DNA of 64,000 bases from Paenibacillus alba (GCF_013204855.1 NZ_JABMKZ010000003.1:558001-622000), one strand, 5' to 3'; numbered from the stretch's first letter, positions 23,709 to 34,357 are shown. The notes: a model not told the origin generated them from the letters alone. Numbers and translations: made by a program.

Positions 23709-23966
23709 ATGCAGGAGAAACCGTATTTTTGTCCCAATTGTCGTTCCAATCGCATTAAATTCAGTGTGATTACAAGTTATCAGCAGTCTTTTCTGAAGGA
23801 TGCTCTCTCAGGAAGCATTACGGAGTTCAAGGATCCCGATGCGATCGCTGAGGCTGAACCAACCATTCAATGTTTAATCTGTCATTTCACAGGCAATGAG
23901 CTTAGGTTTATCAAACAAGCGGAGCGAGAGCCGCGGATGAATACACCAACAACGCCGCTTTACTAA
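23709..23966 (+). CDS. Small zinc-ribbon protein, function unknown
   Basis: An 85-residue protein with two Cys pairs, CPNC at residues 8-11 and CLIC near 55-58, spaced like a zinc ribbon. No membrane segment or other domain is seen. AGATGAGGTGATG precedes the ATG. It is transcribed away from comM and ends at its own terminator. The pairing with comM suggests a DNA or competence link only by position. Confidence 0.75.
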   Translation: MQEKPYFCPNCRSNRIKFSVITSYQQSFLKDALSGSITEFKDPDAIAEAEPTIQCLICHFTGNELRFIKQAEREPRMNTPTTPLY

Positions 23967-23979
23967 AGGCAACTAAAGG

Positions 23980-24018
23980 AAGACGTATTTTTCAGATGAT
24001 GGAAAATGCGTCTTTTTT
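23980..24018 (+). terminator. Intrinsic terminator after the zinc-ribbon gene
   Basis: AAGACG(T)ATTTTTC pairs with GGAAAATGCGTCTT around a 7-base loop (AGATGAT) and continues into TTTTTT. Confidence 0.85.
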
Positions 24019-24339
24019 AGTTGAACAACGATAGGCATGATTACGTAGTTTTCATCCATTTTGTATAAGCGTTTTGGCATTAAAAGGGGTTTCGCTGGTA
24101 AACCTCGTGAGCAAAGTGATAGCTAAAGTTTTTCAGTGTGAAAGGAAACTTTGAATGGATTAACGAAAAAAATAAGGAAACTGTCGAAAATAAGTGATAC
24201 AATGGTTAGGGCTTGCGAAGAAGTGTGATACTAATTCCGGCAGCAAGATGTATTTCGTGCGCAAAGCAAAGCAGGAAGTTACACTCTTCCCCTGTATAGC
24301 ACGTATAGAAAGTCCATACTGATAGGAGGATTTTAGGAA
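24019..24339 (+). promoter_or_regulatory. Long leader region upstream of sucC
   Basis: About 320 bases without a gene. It contains an inverted repeat AAAGTTT / AAACTTT (24125-24131 and 24146-24152) without a T-run, and an extended -10 element TGA-TACAAT at 24195-24203 that is the best promoter candidate, giving a leader of about 130 bases. No good -35 was found. No riboswitch pattern was recognised. A GATAGGAGGATTTTAGG ribosome-binding site ends the region. Confidence 0.45.
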
Positions 24340-25500
24340 ATGAATATCCATGAGTACCAAGGCAAAGAAGTCCTGAGACAGTACGGAGTCAGCGTTCCTA
24401 ACGGAAAAGTTGCATTTACCGTTGACGAAGCTGTTGAAGCAGCGAAAGAACTCGGAACATCCGTCGTCGTTGTAAAGGCGCAAATTCATGCCGGAGGTCG
24501 CGGTAAAGCGGGCGGCGTTAAGGTAGCTAAAAGCCTCGATGAAGTTCGTACATATGCTAGCGAAATTCTGGGTAAAGTTCTTGTCACTCACCAAACAGGT
24601 CCAGAAGGCAAAGAAGTTAAACGTCTTTTGATCGAAGAAGGCTGTGACATTAAAAAAGAATATTATGTTGGTGTTGTTGTTGACCGCGCAACTGGCAGCG
24701 TAGTTTTGATGGCGTCTGAAGAGGGCGGTACGGAAATTGAAGAAGTAGCGGAACATTCTCCTGAGAAAATTTTCAAAGAAGTTGTGGATCCTGCAATTGG
24801 TCTTCAAGCTTTCCAAGCACGCAGACTGGCTTACTCCATTAACATTCCTAACGAGCTGGTTAACAAAGCAGTTAAATTCATGCTCGCTCTTTATAAAGCA
24901 TTCGTTGAGAAAGACGCTTCCATTGCCGAAATCAACCCATTGGTTGTGACTGGTTCTGGGGATGTTATGGCTCTTGATGCCAAATTGAACTTTGATTCCA
25001 ACGCGCTGTTCCGTCACAAAGATATCGTTGAGCTTCGTGATCTTGAAGAGGAAGATGCGAAGGAAATTCAAGCTTCCAAATATGACCTTAGCTACATCGC
25101 TTTGGATGGCAACATCGGTTGTATGGTTAACGGCGCTGGACTTGCTATGGCCACTATGGACATTATCAAGCACTACGGCGGAGACCCGGCTAACTTCCTA
25201 GACGTAGGGGGCGGTGCTACGAAAGAGAAAGTTACGGAAGCTTTCAAAATCATCTTGTCCGATGAGCAAGTTAAAGGAATTTTCGTTAACATTTTCGGTG
25301 GCATCATGCGTTGTGACGTTATTGCGGACGGCGTTGTTGCTGCTGCAAGAGAGCTTGGACTTTCCCGTCCGCTCGTTGTTCGTCTTGAAGGAACTAACGT
25401 TGAGCTTGGCAAAAAGATTCTTAACGAATCCGGTCTGAACATCGTTGCGGCTGACTCCATGGCAGACGGCGCACAAAAAATCGTTGCACTTGTGAAATAA
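24340..25500 (+). CDS. sucC: Succinyl-CoA synthetase beta subunit (ADP-forming)
   Basis: TCA-cycle enzyme: succinyl-CoA + ADP + Pi gives succinate + ATP + CoA, as a complex with SucD. The start [17 protein letters not shown] is diagnostic. An ATP-grasp domain covers about 1-235 ([24 protein letters not shown]). The CoA-ligase domain follows, with [18 protein letters not shown] and [13 protein letters not shown]. Length is 386 residues. In B. subtilis sucCD also precedes dprA-topA, so this order is conserved. Confidence 0.98.
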   Translation: MNIHEYQGKEVLRQYGVSVPNGKVAFTVDEAVEAAKELGTSVVVVKAQIHAGGRGKAGGVKVAKSLDEVRTYASEILGKVLVTHQTGPEGKEVKRLLIEEGCDIKKEYYVGVVVDRATGSVVLMASEEGGTEIEEVAEHSPEKIFKEVVDPAIGLQAFQARRLAYSINIPNELVNKAVKFMLALYKAFVEKDASIAEINPLVVTGSGDVMALDAKLNFDSNALFRHKDIVELRDLEEEDAKEIQASKYDLSYIALDGNIGCMVNGAGLAMATMDIIKHYGGDPANFLDVGGGATKEKVTEAFKIILSDEQVKGIFVNIFGGIMRCDVIADGVVAAARELGLSRPLVVRLEGTNVELGKKILNESGLNIVAADSMADGAQKIVALVK

Positions 25501-25549
25501 TCTAAACCCGAGTGGTTTTAACTAATATAGGGGATGTGAACAAAAGATC

Positions 25550-26482
25550 ATGAGTATTTTGGTCAATAAACATACAAAAGTCATTACTCAAGGGATTACC
25601 GGCGCTACGGGTTTGTTTCATACCAAAGGCGGTCTGGAATACGGCACACAAATGGTTGGTGGCGTAACCCCAGGTAAAGGCGGTACAAAAGTAGATATCA
25701 CTTTGGAAAACGGTGAGCTTGTTCAGCTTCCGGTCTTCAACACCGTGATCGACGCGAAAAATGCAACTGGTGCTACGGCATCCGTTATCTACGTTCCACC
25801 AGCTTTCGCTGCAGAGTCCATCATCGAAGCTATTGAAGCTGAGCTTGATTTGGTGATCTGTATTACAGAAGGTATTCCTGTTCTTGATATGGTTAACGTG
25901 AAACGTTACCTAGAAGGCAAGAAAACCGTTCTGATCGGACCTAACTGTCCGGGCGTTATCACACCAGGCGAGTGTAAAATCGGGATTATGCCGGGCTACA
26001 TTCATACGCCAGGTCACGTAGGTGTTGTTTCCCGTTCCGGAACATTAACTTACGAAGCGGTTCACCAATTGACAACTCGTGGTATTGGACAATCTTCTGC
26101 TGTTGGTATCGGTGGAGATCCAGTTAAAGGTTCCGAGTTTATCGATATCCTCAAACGTTTCAACGATGACCCTGACACTTATGCAGTTATCATGATCGGT
26201 GAGATCGGTGGTACAGCAGAAGAAGAAGCGGCTGAGTGGGTTGCTGCCAACATGACGAAGCCAGTAGTTGGCTTTATCGGCGGTAAAACAGCGCCTCCAG
26301 GAAAACGTATGGGCCACGCCGGTGCGATTATTTCCGGTGGTAAAGGTACAGCTGCTGAGAAAGTAGCTACAATGGAAAGATGCGGTATCCGCGTCGCAGC
26401 TACACCTTCCGAAATGGGCTCAACGCTTGTTAGCGTGCTCGAAGAAAAAGGTATGCTGGATAAAGTGATCACAAAAAAATAG
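25550..26482 (+). CDS. sucD: Succinyl-CoA synthetase alpha subunit
   Basis: Partner of SucC; it holds the CoA site and the phosphohistidine. The N-terminal Rossmann CoA-binding domain begins with [11 protein letters not shown]. The phosphorylated histidine is His256 in [29 protein letters not shown] is the second CoA/active-site loop. Length is 310 residues. It follows sucC by 49 bases with GGGGATGTG before the ATG, and a strong terminator follows. Confidence 0.98.
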   Translation: MSILVNKHTKVITQGITGATGLFHTKGGLEYGTQMVGGVTPGKGGTKVDITLENGELVQLPVFNTVIDAKNATGATASVIYVPPAFAAESIIEAIEAELDLVICITEGIPVLDMVNVKRYLEGKKTVLIGPNCPGVITPGECKIGIMPGYIHTPGHVGVVSRSGTLTYEAVHQLTTRGIGQSSAVGIGGDPVKGSEFIDILKRFNDDPDTYAVIMIGEIGGTAEEEAAEWVAANMTKPVVGFIGGKTAPPGKRMGHAGAIISGGKGTAAEKVATMERCGIRVAATPSEMGSTLVSVLEEKGMLDKVITKK

Positions 26483-26504
26483 TCTTCTTTTCAAGAAGGT
26501 AAGC

Positions 26505-26541
26505 AACCTTCCATCTCCCTGTTTCAGGGATTTGGGAGGTT
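26505..26541 (+). terminator. Intrinsic terminator after sucD
   Basis: AACCTTCC...TCCCTG pairs with CAGGGA...GGGAGGTT around a TTT loop and is followed by TTTTTTG. Confidence 0.9.
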
Positions 26542-26597
26542 TTTTGTTTTTCTAAATTTGCAAGCATTTGTCATTCGAGCGGGGAGTGTATATACTT

Positions 26598-27689
26598 ATG
26601 GATAATCGACTGATTGTATTCGGTCTTCATGAGCTTGAAGGAATAGGTTGGAAAACAATGCAGCAACTAATCAGCCGCTTCCCTGAGCTTCATCATTTGT
26701 TTGATTTGTCGTCGGCAGAAATTGTCGCCAAGGGCATTCGTGCTTCTGTCGCCGAACAAATTGCCACGCGGTTTACTCCGGCTTTCATAGAGCAAAAACT
26801 TCATATATATATGAAGCAATCCATTCAAATCCTGACGCTTCTGGACGACGAATATCCAACCATTCTTAAAGAAACAGCACAACCCCCTTGGGTGCTTTAT
26901 GTAAAAGGAAATTTGTCTTTGCTGAGTGGACGACTTCTGGGTATGGTTGGGACCCGCACCCCGACTCTTTATGGTAAACGGATTGCCGAAGAGTGGGCAG
27001 CAGCCCTTTCCAGAGCAGGTTTCGGCGTTGTAAGTGGTCTCGCTCGTGGTATCGACAGTAAAGCTCACTTGGGTGCTTTACAGGGGAAATCGAAAACAGT
27101 TGCCGTGCTTGGCTGCGCCATTAATCAGATTTATCCGCGTGAAAACGCCTTATTATACCGCAACATTGAACAAGATGGGGTCATTGTTTCCGAGTATCCG
27201 ATTGGCACTGGGATGAGGCCGGGGATGTTCCCGCAGCGCAATCGCATTATTGCCGGATTGTCGCTTGGCGTTACGGTAGTGGAAGCCGCAGAGGATAGCG
27301 GGTCGCTCATTACCGTTGAATTTGCCCTCGATGAGTCGCGTGATGTTTTCGCTGTTCCAGGTCCCATTGATTCCAGACAGAGCAGCGGTGTACACAGGCT
27401 CCTTAAGGACGGAGCCAAATTAGTGACACGGGTCGAAGAGATTCTGGACGACTACAACCACATCATACGTCCGGAGGATCGAGGGACGATCGCTAAGCCA
27501 TCTCCCGTGTTTACACTCACGGAGGAGGAAGGCGAAATCCTTCGAAAGTTGTCGAATGAACCAATCTCGATTGATAGCTTATTAGAGCAGTGTCAATTTA
27601 CGTTTGGACATTTGCATGCAGTTCTGTTATCTTTACTAATGAAAAAGGCGATTAAACAGCTTCCAGGTTCTACTTACATCTTAGCATAG
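26598..27689 (+). CDS. dprA: DNA-processing protein DprA
   Basis: DprA loads RecA on incoming single-stranded DNA during transformation. An N-terminal SAM-like helical part (about 1-70) precedes the Rossmann core with [26 protein letters not shown] and [14 protein letters not shown]-terminal winged helix follows (about 300-363). The ATG at 26598 is chosen because GAGCGGGGAGTG lies about 10 bases upstream; the frame is open for 10 more codons without a site. Length is 363 residues. Together with comM and yraN nearby, this gives three genes linked to DNA uptake or processing. Confidence 0.95.
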   Translation: MDNRLIVFGLHELEGIGWKTMQQLISRFPELHHLFDLSSAEIVAKGIRASVAEQIATRFTPAFIEQKLHIYMKQSIQILTLLDDEYPTILKETAQPPWVLYVKGNLSLLSGRLLGMVGTRTPTLYGKRIAEEWAAALSRAGFGVVSGLARGIDSKAHLGALQGKSKTVAVLGCAINQIYPRENALLYRNIEQDGVIVSEYPIGTGMRPGMFPQRNRIIAGLSLGVTVVEAAEDSGSLITVEFALDESRDVFAVPGPIDSRQSSGVHRLLKDGAKLVTRVEEILDDYNHIIRPEDRGTIAKPSPVFTLTEEEGEILRKLSNEPISIDSLLEQCQFTFGHLHAVLLSLLMKKAIKQLPGSTYILA

Positions 27690-27759
27690 GCTAATCACGA
27701 AGTTTTGCTTCTCGCCAATAGACGTTACCTTGAAACCAAGAGGGGAGGAAGGACGATCC

Positions 27760-29862
27760 ATGGCGGATTCTTTAGTCATTGTGGAGTCACCAGCAAAAGC
27801 CAAAACCATCGGCAAATATTTAGGCAGCAAATTTATCGTAAAAGCCTCGATGGGTCATATTCGAGACCTTCCGAAGAGCCAAATTGGCGTAGAAGTGGAT
27901 CGTAACTTTGAGCCTAAATACATTACTATACGCGGTAAAGGTTCTATCCTGAAAGAATTAAAAGACGCGAGTAAAAAAGTTAAAAAAATATATCTGGCGG
28001 CGGATCCGGATCGTGAAGGTGAAGCGATTGCCTGGCATTTAGCTCATTATTTAGATGTTGGTGCAGACGAACTTTGTCGTGTTGTCTTTAATGAAATTAC
28101 GAAAGATGCGGTTAAGGATGCTTTCAAAACGCCACGCCGCATTAATCAAGATCTCGTTAACGCTCAGCAGGCCAGACGTATCCTGGACCGACTCGTTGGT
28201 TATAAAATCAGTCCTTTGCTATGGAAAAAAGTGAAAAAAGGGTTATCGGCAGGGCGCGTACAATCGGTAGCGGTTAAATTGATTCAAGATCGCGAAAATG
28301 AGATTAAAGCCTTTGAACCCGAAGAATACTGGTCGATCACGGTCGTTCTGGATGCGGGCAAAACTGTTTTTGAAGCTAAGTATCACAGTCTGAACGGCGA
28401 GAAGAAGGAACTCCATTCGCAAGAAGATGTTGATCTTATTTTAGCCGCAATGGGCAGTGAAGCGTTTACCGTGAAAGAAGTGAAAGAGAAGGAGCGTGGG
28501 CGTAATCCTTCCCCTCCTTTCATTACAAGCTCCATGCAGCAAGAAGCAGCAAGGAAACTAAACTTCCGAGCTTCCAAGACGATGTCTGTAGCACAGCAGT
28601 TATATGAAGGAATTGACTTAGGCAAAGAGGGTACGGTTGGTTTAATTACCTATATGCGTACCGACTCTACTCGGATTTCACCGATTGCCCAAGAAGAAGC
28701 CAAAGAGTTTATTATGACGAAATACGGCCCAGCTTTTTATCCCGAAACGCCGCGTCTTTACACCAAGAAGAATGCCAACGCGCAAGATGCGCATGAAGGC
28801 GTACGCCCAACTTCTGTGCTGCGCGAACCGGATCAGATGAAACCGTTCCTCAGCAAAGATCAATATCGTTTGTATAAGCTCGTGTGGGAGCGTTTTGTTG
28901 CAAGTCAAATGTCTTCAGCGGTACTCGATACGATGACGATTGATTTAACGGCTGGGGATACGGTGTTCCGTGCGAATGGTTCCAAGATGAAGTTTGCCGG
29001 ATTCATGAAGGTCTATGTCGAAAGCAATGATGATGGCACTACAGAAGAGGACAAATTGCTTCCTCCTTTGACAAAAGGAGACTCCTTAGAGAAACAGAGC
29101 ATTGAACCGAAGCAGCACTTTACTCAACCGCCTCCTAGATATACGGAAGCACGTTTAGTAAGGGCGTTAGAGGAAATGGGGATAGGTCGCCCAAGTACCT
29201 ATGCACCAACGCTGGAGACGATTCAGAAGCGTGGGTATGTGGCGATTGAAGAGAAGAAATTCGTTCCAACTGAGCTTGGTGAGCTGGTGATTCAATTGAT
29301 GCAGGAGTTTTTCCCTGAAATCTTGGACATCGAATTCACTGCGCATATGGAAGAAGAACTCGATTTTGTAGAAGAAGGCAAAGAAGACTGGGTCCGCGTT
29401 CTGGATACGTTCTATACTTCCTTCGAGAAGCGCCTTGAGTTCGCTGAAGAGGAAATGAAAGAAATTGAAATCCAAGATGAGGTTTCCGATGAGATTTGTG
29501 AGAAATGCGGAAAGCATCTTGTTTATAAAATGGGCCGTTTCGGCAAGTTCCTTGCCTGCTCAGGCTTTCCGGATTGCCGCAATACGAAACCGATTATTAA
29601 AGATATTGGCGTCACTTGCCCAACTTGCCATACAGGGAAAATTGTCGAACGCAGAAGCAAAAAAGGCCGTGTTTTCTATGGCTGCGATCAATATCCTACC
29701 TGTGACTTTGTCTCCTGGGATAAACCCGTCAGCAAACCATGCCCTGTATGCAGTTCGATGATGATTGAGAAAAGAAGCAAGAACGGTGTGACCATTCAAT
29801 GTACGCAGTGTGATCACAAAGAAGAAGTCAGTGAAGATAATTCAGACGATATGAAAGATTAG
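27760..29862 (+). CDS. topA: DNA topoisomerase I
   Basis: Type IA topoisomerase relaxing negative supercoils. The Toprim domain opens with [12 protein letters not shown] and contains [12 protein letters not shown]. The catalytic tyrosine is Tyr298 in TYMRTDSTR. Three C-terminal zinc ribbons follow (CEKCGK...CSGFPDC, CPTCHT...CDQYPTC and CPVCSS...CTQC), each with four cysteines. Length is 700 residues from the ATG at 27760, which has GGGGAGGAAGG upstream; a frame-open ATG 10 codons earlier is not used. Confidence 0.98.
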   Translation: MADSLVIVESPAKAKTIGKYLGSKFIVKASMGHIRDLPKSQIGVEVDRNFEPKYITIRGKGSILKELKDASKKVKKIYLAADPDREGEAIAWHLAHYLDVGADELCRVVFNEITKDAVKDAFKTPRRINQDLVNAQQARRILDRLVGYKISPLLWKKVKKGLSAGRVQSVAVKLIQDRENEIKAFEPEEYWSITVVLDAGKTVFEAKYHSLNGEKKELHSQEDVDLILAAMGSEAFTVKEVKEKERGRNPSPPFITSSMQQEAARKLNFRASKTMSVAQQLYEGIDLGKEGTVGLITYMRTDSTRISPIAQEEAKEFIMTKYGPAFYPETPRLYTKKNANAQDAHEGVRPTSVLREPDQMKPFLSKDQYRLYKLVWERFVASQMSSAVLDTMTIDLTAGDTVFRANGSKMKFAGFMKVYVESNDDGTTEEDKLLPPLTKGDSLEKQSIEPKQHFTQPPPRYTEARLVRALEEMGIGRPSTYAPTLETIQKRGYVAIEEKKFVPTELGELVIQLMQEFFPEILDIEFTAHMEEELDFVEEGKEDWVRVLDTFYTSFEKRLEFAEEEMKEIEIQDEVSDEICEKCGKHLVYKMGRFGKFLACSGFPDCRNTKPIIKDIGVTCPTCHTGKIVERRSKKGRVFYGCDQYPTCDFVSWDKPVSKPCPVCSSMMIEKRSKNGVTIQCTQCDHKEEVSEDNSDDMKD

Positions 29863-29874
29863 AGGTGTCCGATT

Positions 29875-31191
29875 TTGCCAGAATATCCAAGGGTAACAGT
29901 CATCGGTGCAGGATTGGCTGGAAGTGAAGCTGCCTGGCAGATTGCCCGTCAAGGCGTGCCTGTTACTTTATATGAAATGCGTAATGTTCGCAAAACGCCA
30001 GCACATATTACGGATCAATTCGCTGAGCTAGTGTGCAGCAACTCGCTTCGCTCCAATGGTCTTATGAATGCTGTAGGTGTGTTAAAAGAAGAAATGAGAC
30101 GAATGGATTCACTGATTCTCTCATGTGCTGATAAGCATGCTGTGCCTGCCGGTGGTGCTTTAGCGGTTGATCGTGACGGTTTTTCGCAAGCCGTAACTTC
30201 AACGCTAAGGAATCACCCGCTCATTGAGGTTCGCAATGAAGAAATTCAAACCCTGCCTGAAGGCATTACGATTGTAGCTTCAGGTCCTTTGACTTCTCCA
30301 GCACTTTCAGCGGATCTCAAAACATTAATGGGCGAAGAATATTTATATTTCTATGATGCAGCAGCGCCGATTGTTGAGAAAGACTCGATTGATATGAACA
30401 AGGTTTATCTGGCTTCCCGTTATGACAAAGGAGAAGCCGCCTATCTGAACTGTCCGATGACGGAAGAAGAGTTCAATATTTTCTATGAGGCTTTAATCAC
30501 GGCTGAAGTTGCAGAGCTTAAAGAGTTTGAGAAAGAGATTTATTTTGAAGGTTGTATGCCTTTGGAAGTCATGGCAAAGCGCGGCAAGCAAACGGTCCTG
30601 TTCGGACCGATGAAACCCGTAGGTCTAATCAATCCGCATACAGGGAAAATGCCGCATGCGGTTGTGCAGCTTCGTCAAGATAATGCCGCGGGTACGCTGT
30701 ATAACTTAGTTGGCTTTCAAACCCATTTGAAATGGGGCGAGCAAAAAAGAGTGTTGTCTCTCATCCCAGGATTAGAGCAAGCAGAATTTGTTCGCTACGG
30801 TGTGATGCACCGAAACACATTTATCAACTCACCGAAGCTGCTTGAGCCAACGTATCAATACAAGCATCGAGAGGATCTGTTTTTCGCAGGACAAATGACG
30901 GGCGTTGAAGGTTATGTAGAGTCTGCGGCTTCCGGCTTGATTGCTGGATTGAATGCAGGGCGATTAGCTAAAGGCCAGCCATGTGTGACTCTTCCGGCGG
31001 AAACAACGCTAGGCAGTATGGCGAATTATATTACGACAGCTGATGCCAAGCATTTCCAGCCGATGAATGCAAACTTCGGATTGCTTCCACAGCTGCCTGA
31101 GCGAATTCGGAACAAAAAGGAAAAATATGAGAAGCTGGCTAACCGCGCGTTAGAGAGTATTCAGAATTTTTCGAAAACGCAAGTCGAATAA
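29875..31191 (+). CDS. trmFO: Methylenetetrahydrofolate-tRNA-(uracil-54-C5)-methyltransferase TrmFO
   Basis: TrmFO makes ribothymidine-54 in tRNA from methylene-THF and FADH2. The FAD-binding [12 protein letters not shown] is at residues 11-22, and CSNSLRSNG and [18 protein letters not shown] are family hallmarks. Length is 438 residues. The start codon is TTG at 29875, after a GAGGTG site; no ATG alternative gives the conserved N-terminus. It is 12 bases downstream of topA. In B. subtilis codV comes next; here it does not. Confidence 0.96.
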   Translation: MPEYPRVTVIGAGLAGSEAAWQIARQGVPVTLYEMRNVRKTPAHITDQFAELVCSNSLRSNGLMNAVGVLKEEMRRMDSLILSCADKHAVPAGGALAVDRDGFSQAVTSTLRNHPLIEVRNEEIQTLPEGITIVASGPLTSPALSADLKTLMGEEYLYFYDAAAPIVEKDSIDMNKVYLASRYDKGEAAYLNCPMTEEEFNIFYEALITAEVAELKEFEKEIYFEGCMPLEVMAKRGKQTVLFGPMKPVGLINPHTGKMPHAVVQLRQDNAAGTLYNLVGFQTHLKWGEQKRVLSLIPGLEQAEFVRYGVMHRNTFINSPKLLEPTYQYKHREDLFFAGQMTGVEGYVESAASGLIAGLNAGRLAKGQPCVTLPAETTLGSMANYITTADAKHFQPMNANFGLLPQLPERIRNKKEKYEKLANRALESIQNFSKTQVE

Positions 31192-31192
31192 G

Positions 31193-31222
31193 TTGTAATC
31201 TCGGTATTCACTGTGGTACTAT
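31193..31222 (+). promoter_or_regulatory. Candidate promoter for hslV-hslU-codY
   Basis: TTGTAA (31193-31198), an 18-base spacer and an extended -10 TGG-TACTAT (31214-31222), overlapping a TATAAT at 31220-31225. It starts right behind the trmFO stop and would give a leader of about 155 bases. Confidence 0.5.
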
Positions 31223-31265
31223 AATTATGTTTTGTGGCATTTTTCATTCGTTTCCTCATACATTT

Positions 31266-31308
31266 ACCTCTAGATGCGGTCTTTTTTCGATTTGACCTCG
31301 CTAGAGGT
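31266..31308 (+). promoter_or_regulatory. Stable hairpin in the hslV leader
   Basis: ACCTCTA (31266-31272) pairs with TAGAGGT (31302-31308), with further pairing inside (GC/GC and GGTC/GACC) around a T-rich loop. A broken T-run (TTATCTCTTTT) follows, so this may be an attenuator in front of hslVU-codY. It is about 77 bases upstream of the hslV start codon. Confidence 0.5.
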
Positions 31309-31384
31309 TTATCTCTTTTAGGAGACCCTAACGGACACAAGGACTTACTTCATGGTTATGATTCCATTTGAGAGGTGAGATAAG

Positions 31385-31939
31385 ATGGATTCCAGTCAAG
31401 CAACATTTCATGCGACAACCATTTTTGCGATTCGTCATCAAGGTAAAGGTGCAATTGCCGGAGATGGTCAGGTGACATTCGGAAACAGTATGATTATGAA
31501 AAGCAGTGCCAAAAAAGTACGGCGTTTACATAGAGGCAAAGTTATCGCGGGATTTGCCGGTTCTGTTGCGGATGCAATTACACTTTTCGAGAAATTTGAA
31601 GGCAAGCTTGAGGAACACCATGGTAACTTGCAGCGTGCAGCGGTAGAGCTTACGAAGGATTGGCGTCAGGATCGCGTATTGAGACGACTTGAAGCTATGA
31701 TGATCGTCATGGATGCTTCTGGTTTGTTGCTGCTTTCCGGCAATGGGGAAATCATTGAACCAGATGATGGCATTCTGGCGATAGGTTCCGGTGGAAGCTT
31801 TGCTTTAGCTGCCGGTAGAGCGCTTCATCGTCATGCACCAACACTCAGCGCCAAAGAAATCGCACATGCGGCCTTAACAACTGCTGCTGAAATCTGTGTG
31901 TTCACGAATCACAATATTATTGTTGAAGAGATCGAGTAA
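31385..31939 (+). CDS. hslV: ATP-dependent protease subunit HslV (ClpQ/CodW)
   Basis: Peptidase chamber of the two-component HslVU protease. The body matches B. subtilis ClpQ closely: [44 protein letters not shown]. Length is 184 residues. The N-terminus reads [14 protein letters not shown]. In E. coli the nucleophile is the Thr right after Met (TTI); in B. subtilis a 5-residue SSFHA extension makes Ser2 the nucleophile. Here the extension is 9 residues and starts with Asp. The ATG is unambiguous: GAGAGGTGAG upstream and an in-frame stop three codons before. Confidence 0.95.
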   Translation: MDSSQATFHATTIFAIRHQGKGAIAGDGQVTFGNSMIMKSSAKKVRRLHRGKVIAGFAGSVADAITLFEKFEGKLEEHHGNLQRAAVELTKDWRQDRVLRRLEAMMIVMDASGLLLLSGNGEIIEPDDGILAIGSGGSFALAAGRALHRHAPTLSAKEIAHAALTTAAEICVFTNHNIIVEEIE

Positions 31940-31978
31940 TTTCGTTGTTGGTTTTTCATTTGAAATACTTACGATATT

Positions 31979-31999
31979 AGTTTTGCTCAAGGCAAAACT
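31979..31999 (+). other. Perfect hairpin immediately before the hslU ribosome-binding site
   Basis: AGTTTTGC / GCAAAACT (31979-31986 and 31992-31999), 8 bp perfect with a TCAAG loop, followed by TTTAGGAGGG. It lies between hslV and hslU. It could set relative translation or mRNA stability of the two subunits. The T-run is too short for a strong terminator. Confidence 0.55.
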
Positions 32000-32017
32000 T
32001 TTAGGAGGGTATCCTAC

Positions 32018-33415
32018 ATGGCAAACAGCTCCCTTACACCTAAACAAATTGTTCAAGAACTGGATCGATACATTGTAGGTCAGAAGAAGGCGAAGAAGTC
32101 AGTGGCGATCGCATTGCGCAATCGTTATCGGAGAAATCTTGTCGATGAAGCCATGAGGGATGAAATTGTCCCTAAGAACATCCTGATGATTGGTCCTACC
32201 GGTGTGGGCAAGACCGAAATTGCCCGCAGACTTGCAAAATTGGTTGGTGCGCCATTCATTAAAGTTGAGGCTACGAAATTTACGGAAGTTGGCTACGTTG
32301 GACGGGATGTCGAATCCATGGTCCGGGATTTAACGGAGACGTCTGTCCGTATGGTGAAAGCCGAGCGCATGGAGAAGGTGAAAGACAGAGCTGAGAAATT
32401 AGCGAATGAGCGTCTGGTTTCTTTGTTGGTGCCAAGTGCTACTCGTTCCAAAACGCAGCGTAACCCCTTTGAGATGCTGTTTGGTGGTCAGAATCAACCT
32501 GAGCAGGAGGAAAGCGCTCCTGACCCGTCTATCGCTTCTAAACGGGCAGAAATCGCAGAACAATTGACACATGGTAAATTAGAGAATGAGCTTGTGGAAA
32601 TTGAAGTGGAAGACTCGTCTCCTTCGATGATGGATATGCTCGCAGGTCAAGGCAATGAGCAAGCTGGCATGAACATGCAAGAGATGTTCGGCAATTTGCT
32701 GCCCAAAAAAATGAAAAAACGCAAACTGCCGGTCAAAGAAGCAAGGAAAGTGCTCACGCAAGAAGAGGCGCAGCGATTAATCGATATGGATGAGGTTATT
32801 CAGGAGTCGATTCATCGTGCTGAACAATCCGGCATTATTTTTATTGATGAAATCGATAAGATTGCAAGCAGCAGCCGCGGCGGCAGCGGTCCTGATATTT
32901 CTCGTGAAGGCGTGCAGCGTGATATTCTGCCAATCGTTGAAGGCTCGACAGTTGTGACGAAATATGGCCCTGTGAAGACGGACTACGTGCTTTTCATCGG
33001 TGCAGGGGCGTTTCACATTGCCAAACCATCTGACCTTATTCCGGAGCTTCAAGGCCGGTTTCCAATTCGCGTTGAATTAAGCGATTTAACTTTGGAAGAC
33101 TTTGTTTCTATTTTGAAAGAACCCAAAAATGCTTTAACTAAACAATACACCGCCTTGTTGCAAACAGAGGGTATAACGGTTGACTTCGCGGAAGAAGCTA
33201 TTTATGAAATTGCTCGCATTGCGGTCGAAGTGAATCAAAATACAGAGAATATCGGGGCTAGACGTTTGCATACGATTCTAGAGAAGCTGTTAGAGGACTT
33301 GTCTTTTGAGGCGCCTGAAATTACTCTGGAGTCGATTGTGATTAACCCCGAATATGTGCGTGATAAGCTCGGTGATATTGTACAAAATCGAGATTTAAGT
33401 CAATACATTCTATAA
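32018..33415 (+). CDS. hslU: ATP-dependent protease ATPase subunit HslU (ClpY)
   Basis: AAA+ unfoldase that feeds substrates to HslV. Walker A GPTGVGKT is at residues 59-66 and Walker B is in [11 protein letters not shown] near 270. The intermediate (I) domain lies between. The [10 protein letters not shown] pore motif near 90-99 is present. The C-terminus ends QYIL, like the tails that dock into HslV. Length is 465 residues. TAGGAGGGT precedes the ATG. Confidence 0.98.
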   Translation: MANSSLTPKQIVQELDRYIVGQKKAKKSVAIALRNRYRRNLVDEAMRDEIVPKNILMIGPTGVGKTEIARRLAKLVGAPFIKVEATKFTEVGYVGRDVESMVRDLTETSVRMVKAERMEKVKDRAEKLANERLVSLLVPSATRSKTQRNPFEMLFGGQNQPEQEESAPDPSIASKRAEIAEQLTHGKLENELVEIEVEDSSPSMMDMLAGQGNEQAGMNMQEMFGNLLPKKMKKRKLPVKEARKVLTQEEAQRLIDMDEVIQESIHRAEQSGIIFIDEIDKIASSSRGGSGPDISREGVQRDILPIVEGSTVVTKYGPVKTDYVLFIGAGAFHIAKPSDLIPELQGRFPIRVELSDLTLEDFVSILKEPKNALTKQYTALLQTEGITVDFAEEAIYEIARIAVEVNQNTENIGARRLHTILEKLLEDLSFEAPEITLESIVINPEYVRDKLGDIVQNRDLSQYIL

Positions 33416-33453
33416 TGATTGAGTGCATGGTGACGTAAGTAGGAGGCAGTTAC

Positions 33454-34239
33454 ATGAGTTTACTAAACAAAACAAGAAGGCTTAATCGCTTGCTGCAAAA
33501 AGAAGCAGGCAATGCGGTTAGCTTTATGGATATGGCTGAAGTATTAAGGGATATTGTTATTGCCAACATCTATGTTGTCAGTCGTAAAGGCAAAATCCTC
33601 GGCTATGCAACAACGAATGATCCTGTCTCATTAGAGATGAATCAATCCATTCTGATTGAACGCAGGTTTCCGATTGAATCCAATAATCTTCTGTTGAAGA
33701 TTGAAGAGACATCGGCAATTGCTGAACCAGACAGTCCTTACTTCTATTACACGGAGCAAATGAAAGATATGTTTCCATATATCCATACGACTTTAGTACC
33801 AATTATTGGTGGAGGAAGTCGATTGGGAACGCTGATTCTAAGTCGAAATGAAGGCACTTTTATTGATGACGACTTAGTTCTGGCTGAATACGGTTCAACC
33901 GTTATTGCCATGGAAATTCTAAGAGAACGTGCGGAAGAAATCGAAGAAGAGGCAAGAAGCAAAGCCGTAGTTCAAGTGGCGATAGGCTCCTTATCTTTTA
34001 GCGAGATGGAAGCTGTGGAACATATTTTCGAGGAATTAGACGGCAAAGAAGGACTCTTGGTAGCCAGTAAAATTGCCGATCGAGTCGGCATCACGCGTTC
34101 CGTTATTGTAAATGCACTTCGCAAGTTAGAAAGTGCGGGAGTTATCGAGACGCGTTCGCTTGGCATGAAGGGCACTTATATCCGTATTCTAAATGAACAA
34201 TTAATGCAAAGCATTGAACAAATCAAGACCAAACTTTAA
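33454..34239 (+). CDS. codY: Global transcriptional repressor CodY
   Basis: CodY senses branched-chain amino acids and GTP and represses nutrient-limitation genes, including motility genes in B. subtilis. The N-terminal GAF domain spans about 1-155 and the C-terminal winged helix contains [20 protein letters not shown]. Length is 261 residues. TAGGAGGCAG precedes the ATG. It closes the hslVU operon with a terminator, and the fla/che operon follows directly. Confidence 0.97.
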   Translation: MSLLNKTRRLNRLLQKEAGNAVSFMDMAEVLRDIVIANIYVVSRKGKILGYATTNDPVSLEMNQSILIERRFPIESNNLLLKIEETSAIAEPDSPYFYYTEQMKDMFPYIHTTLVPIIGGGSRLGTLILSRNEGTFIDDDLVLAEYGSTVIAMEILRERAEEIEEEARSKAVVQVAIGSLSFSEMEAVEHIFEELDGKEGLLVASKIADRVGITRSVIVNALRKLESAGVIETRSLGMKGTYIRILNEQLMQSIEQIKTKL

Positions 34240-34251
34240 GTAAACACATCG

Positions 34252-34290
34252 AAAAGCCCTCTCTGGTAAAAAAGATAGGGCTTTTTTCTT
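34252..34290 (+). terminator. Intrinsic terminator after codY
   Basis: AAAAGCCCT / AGGGCTTTT (34252-34260 and 34277-34285) followed by TTCTT. It separates hslVU-codY from the flagellar operon. Confidence 0.88.
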
Positions 34291-34327
34291 ATTGTAAGTT
34301 AGTCTAATATCTTAGATGATAAGAAAT

Positions 34328-34357
34328 GTAACAAAAGGTTTTACATATTTCTACAAT
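34328..34357 (+). promoter_or_regulatory. Candidate fla/che operon promoter
   Basis: GTAACA (34328-34333), an 18-base spacer and TACAAT (34352-34357) are the best sigma-A pair in the 180 bases before flgB. Predicted start is near 34364, giving a leader of about 107 bases that begins with the palindrome at 34368. No sigma-D type sequence is seen here, which fits an early-class operon. Confidence 0.45.

Noticed and set aside
24061-24080. TGTATAAGCGTTTTGG upstream of sucC as a CcpA cre site
   Set aside because: It misses the conserved TG-N-AA start and the terminal C-W of the cre consensus; at least two or three mismatches at key positions.
24160-25173. 337-codon open frame on the minus strand across sucC
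   Set aside because: It is antisense to a clear SucC, is rich in Phe, Asn and Cys, and has no plausible start signal.
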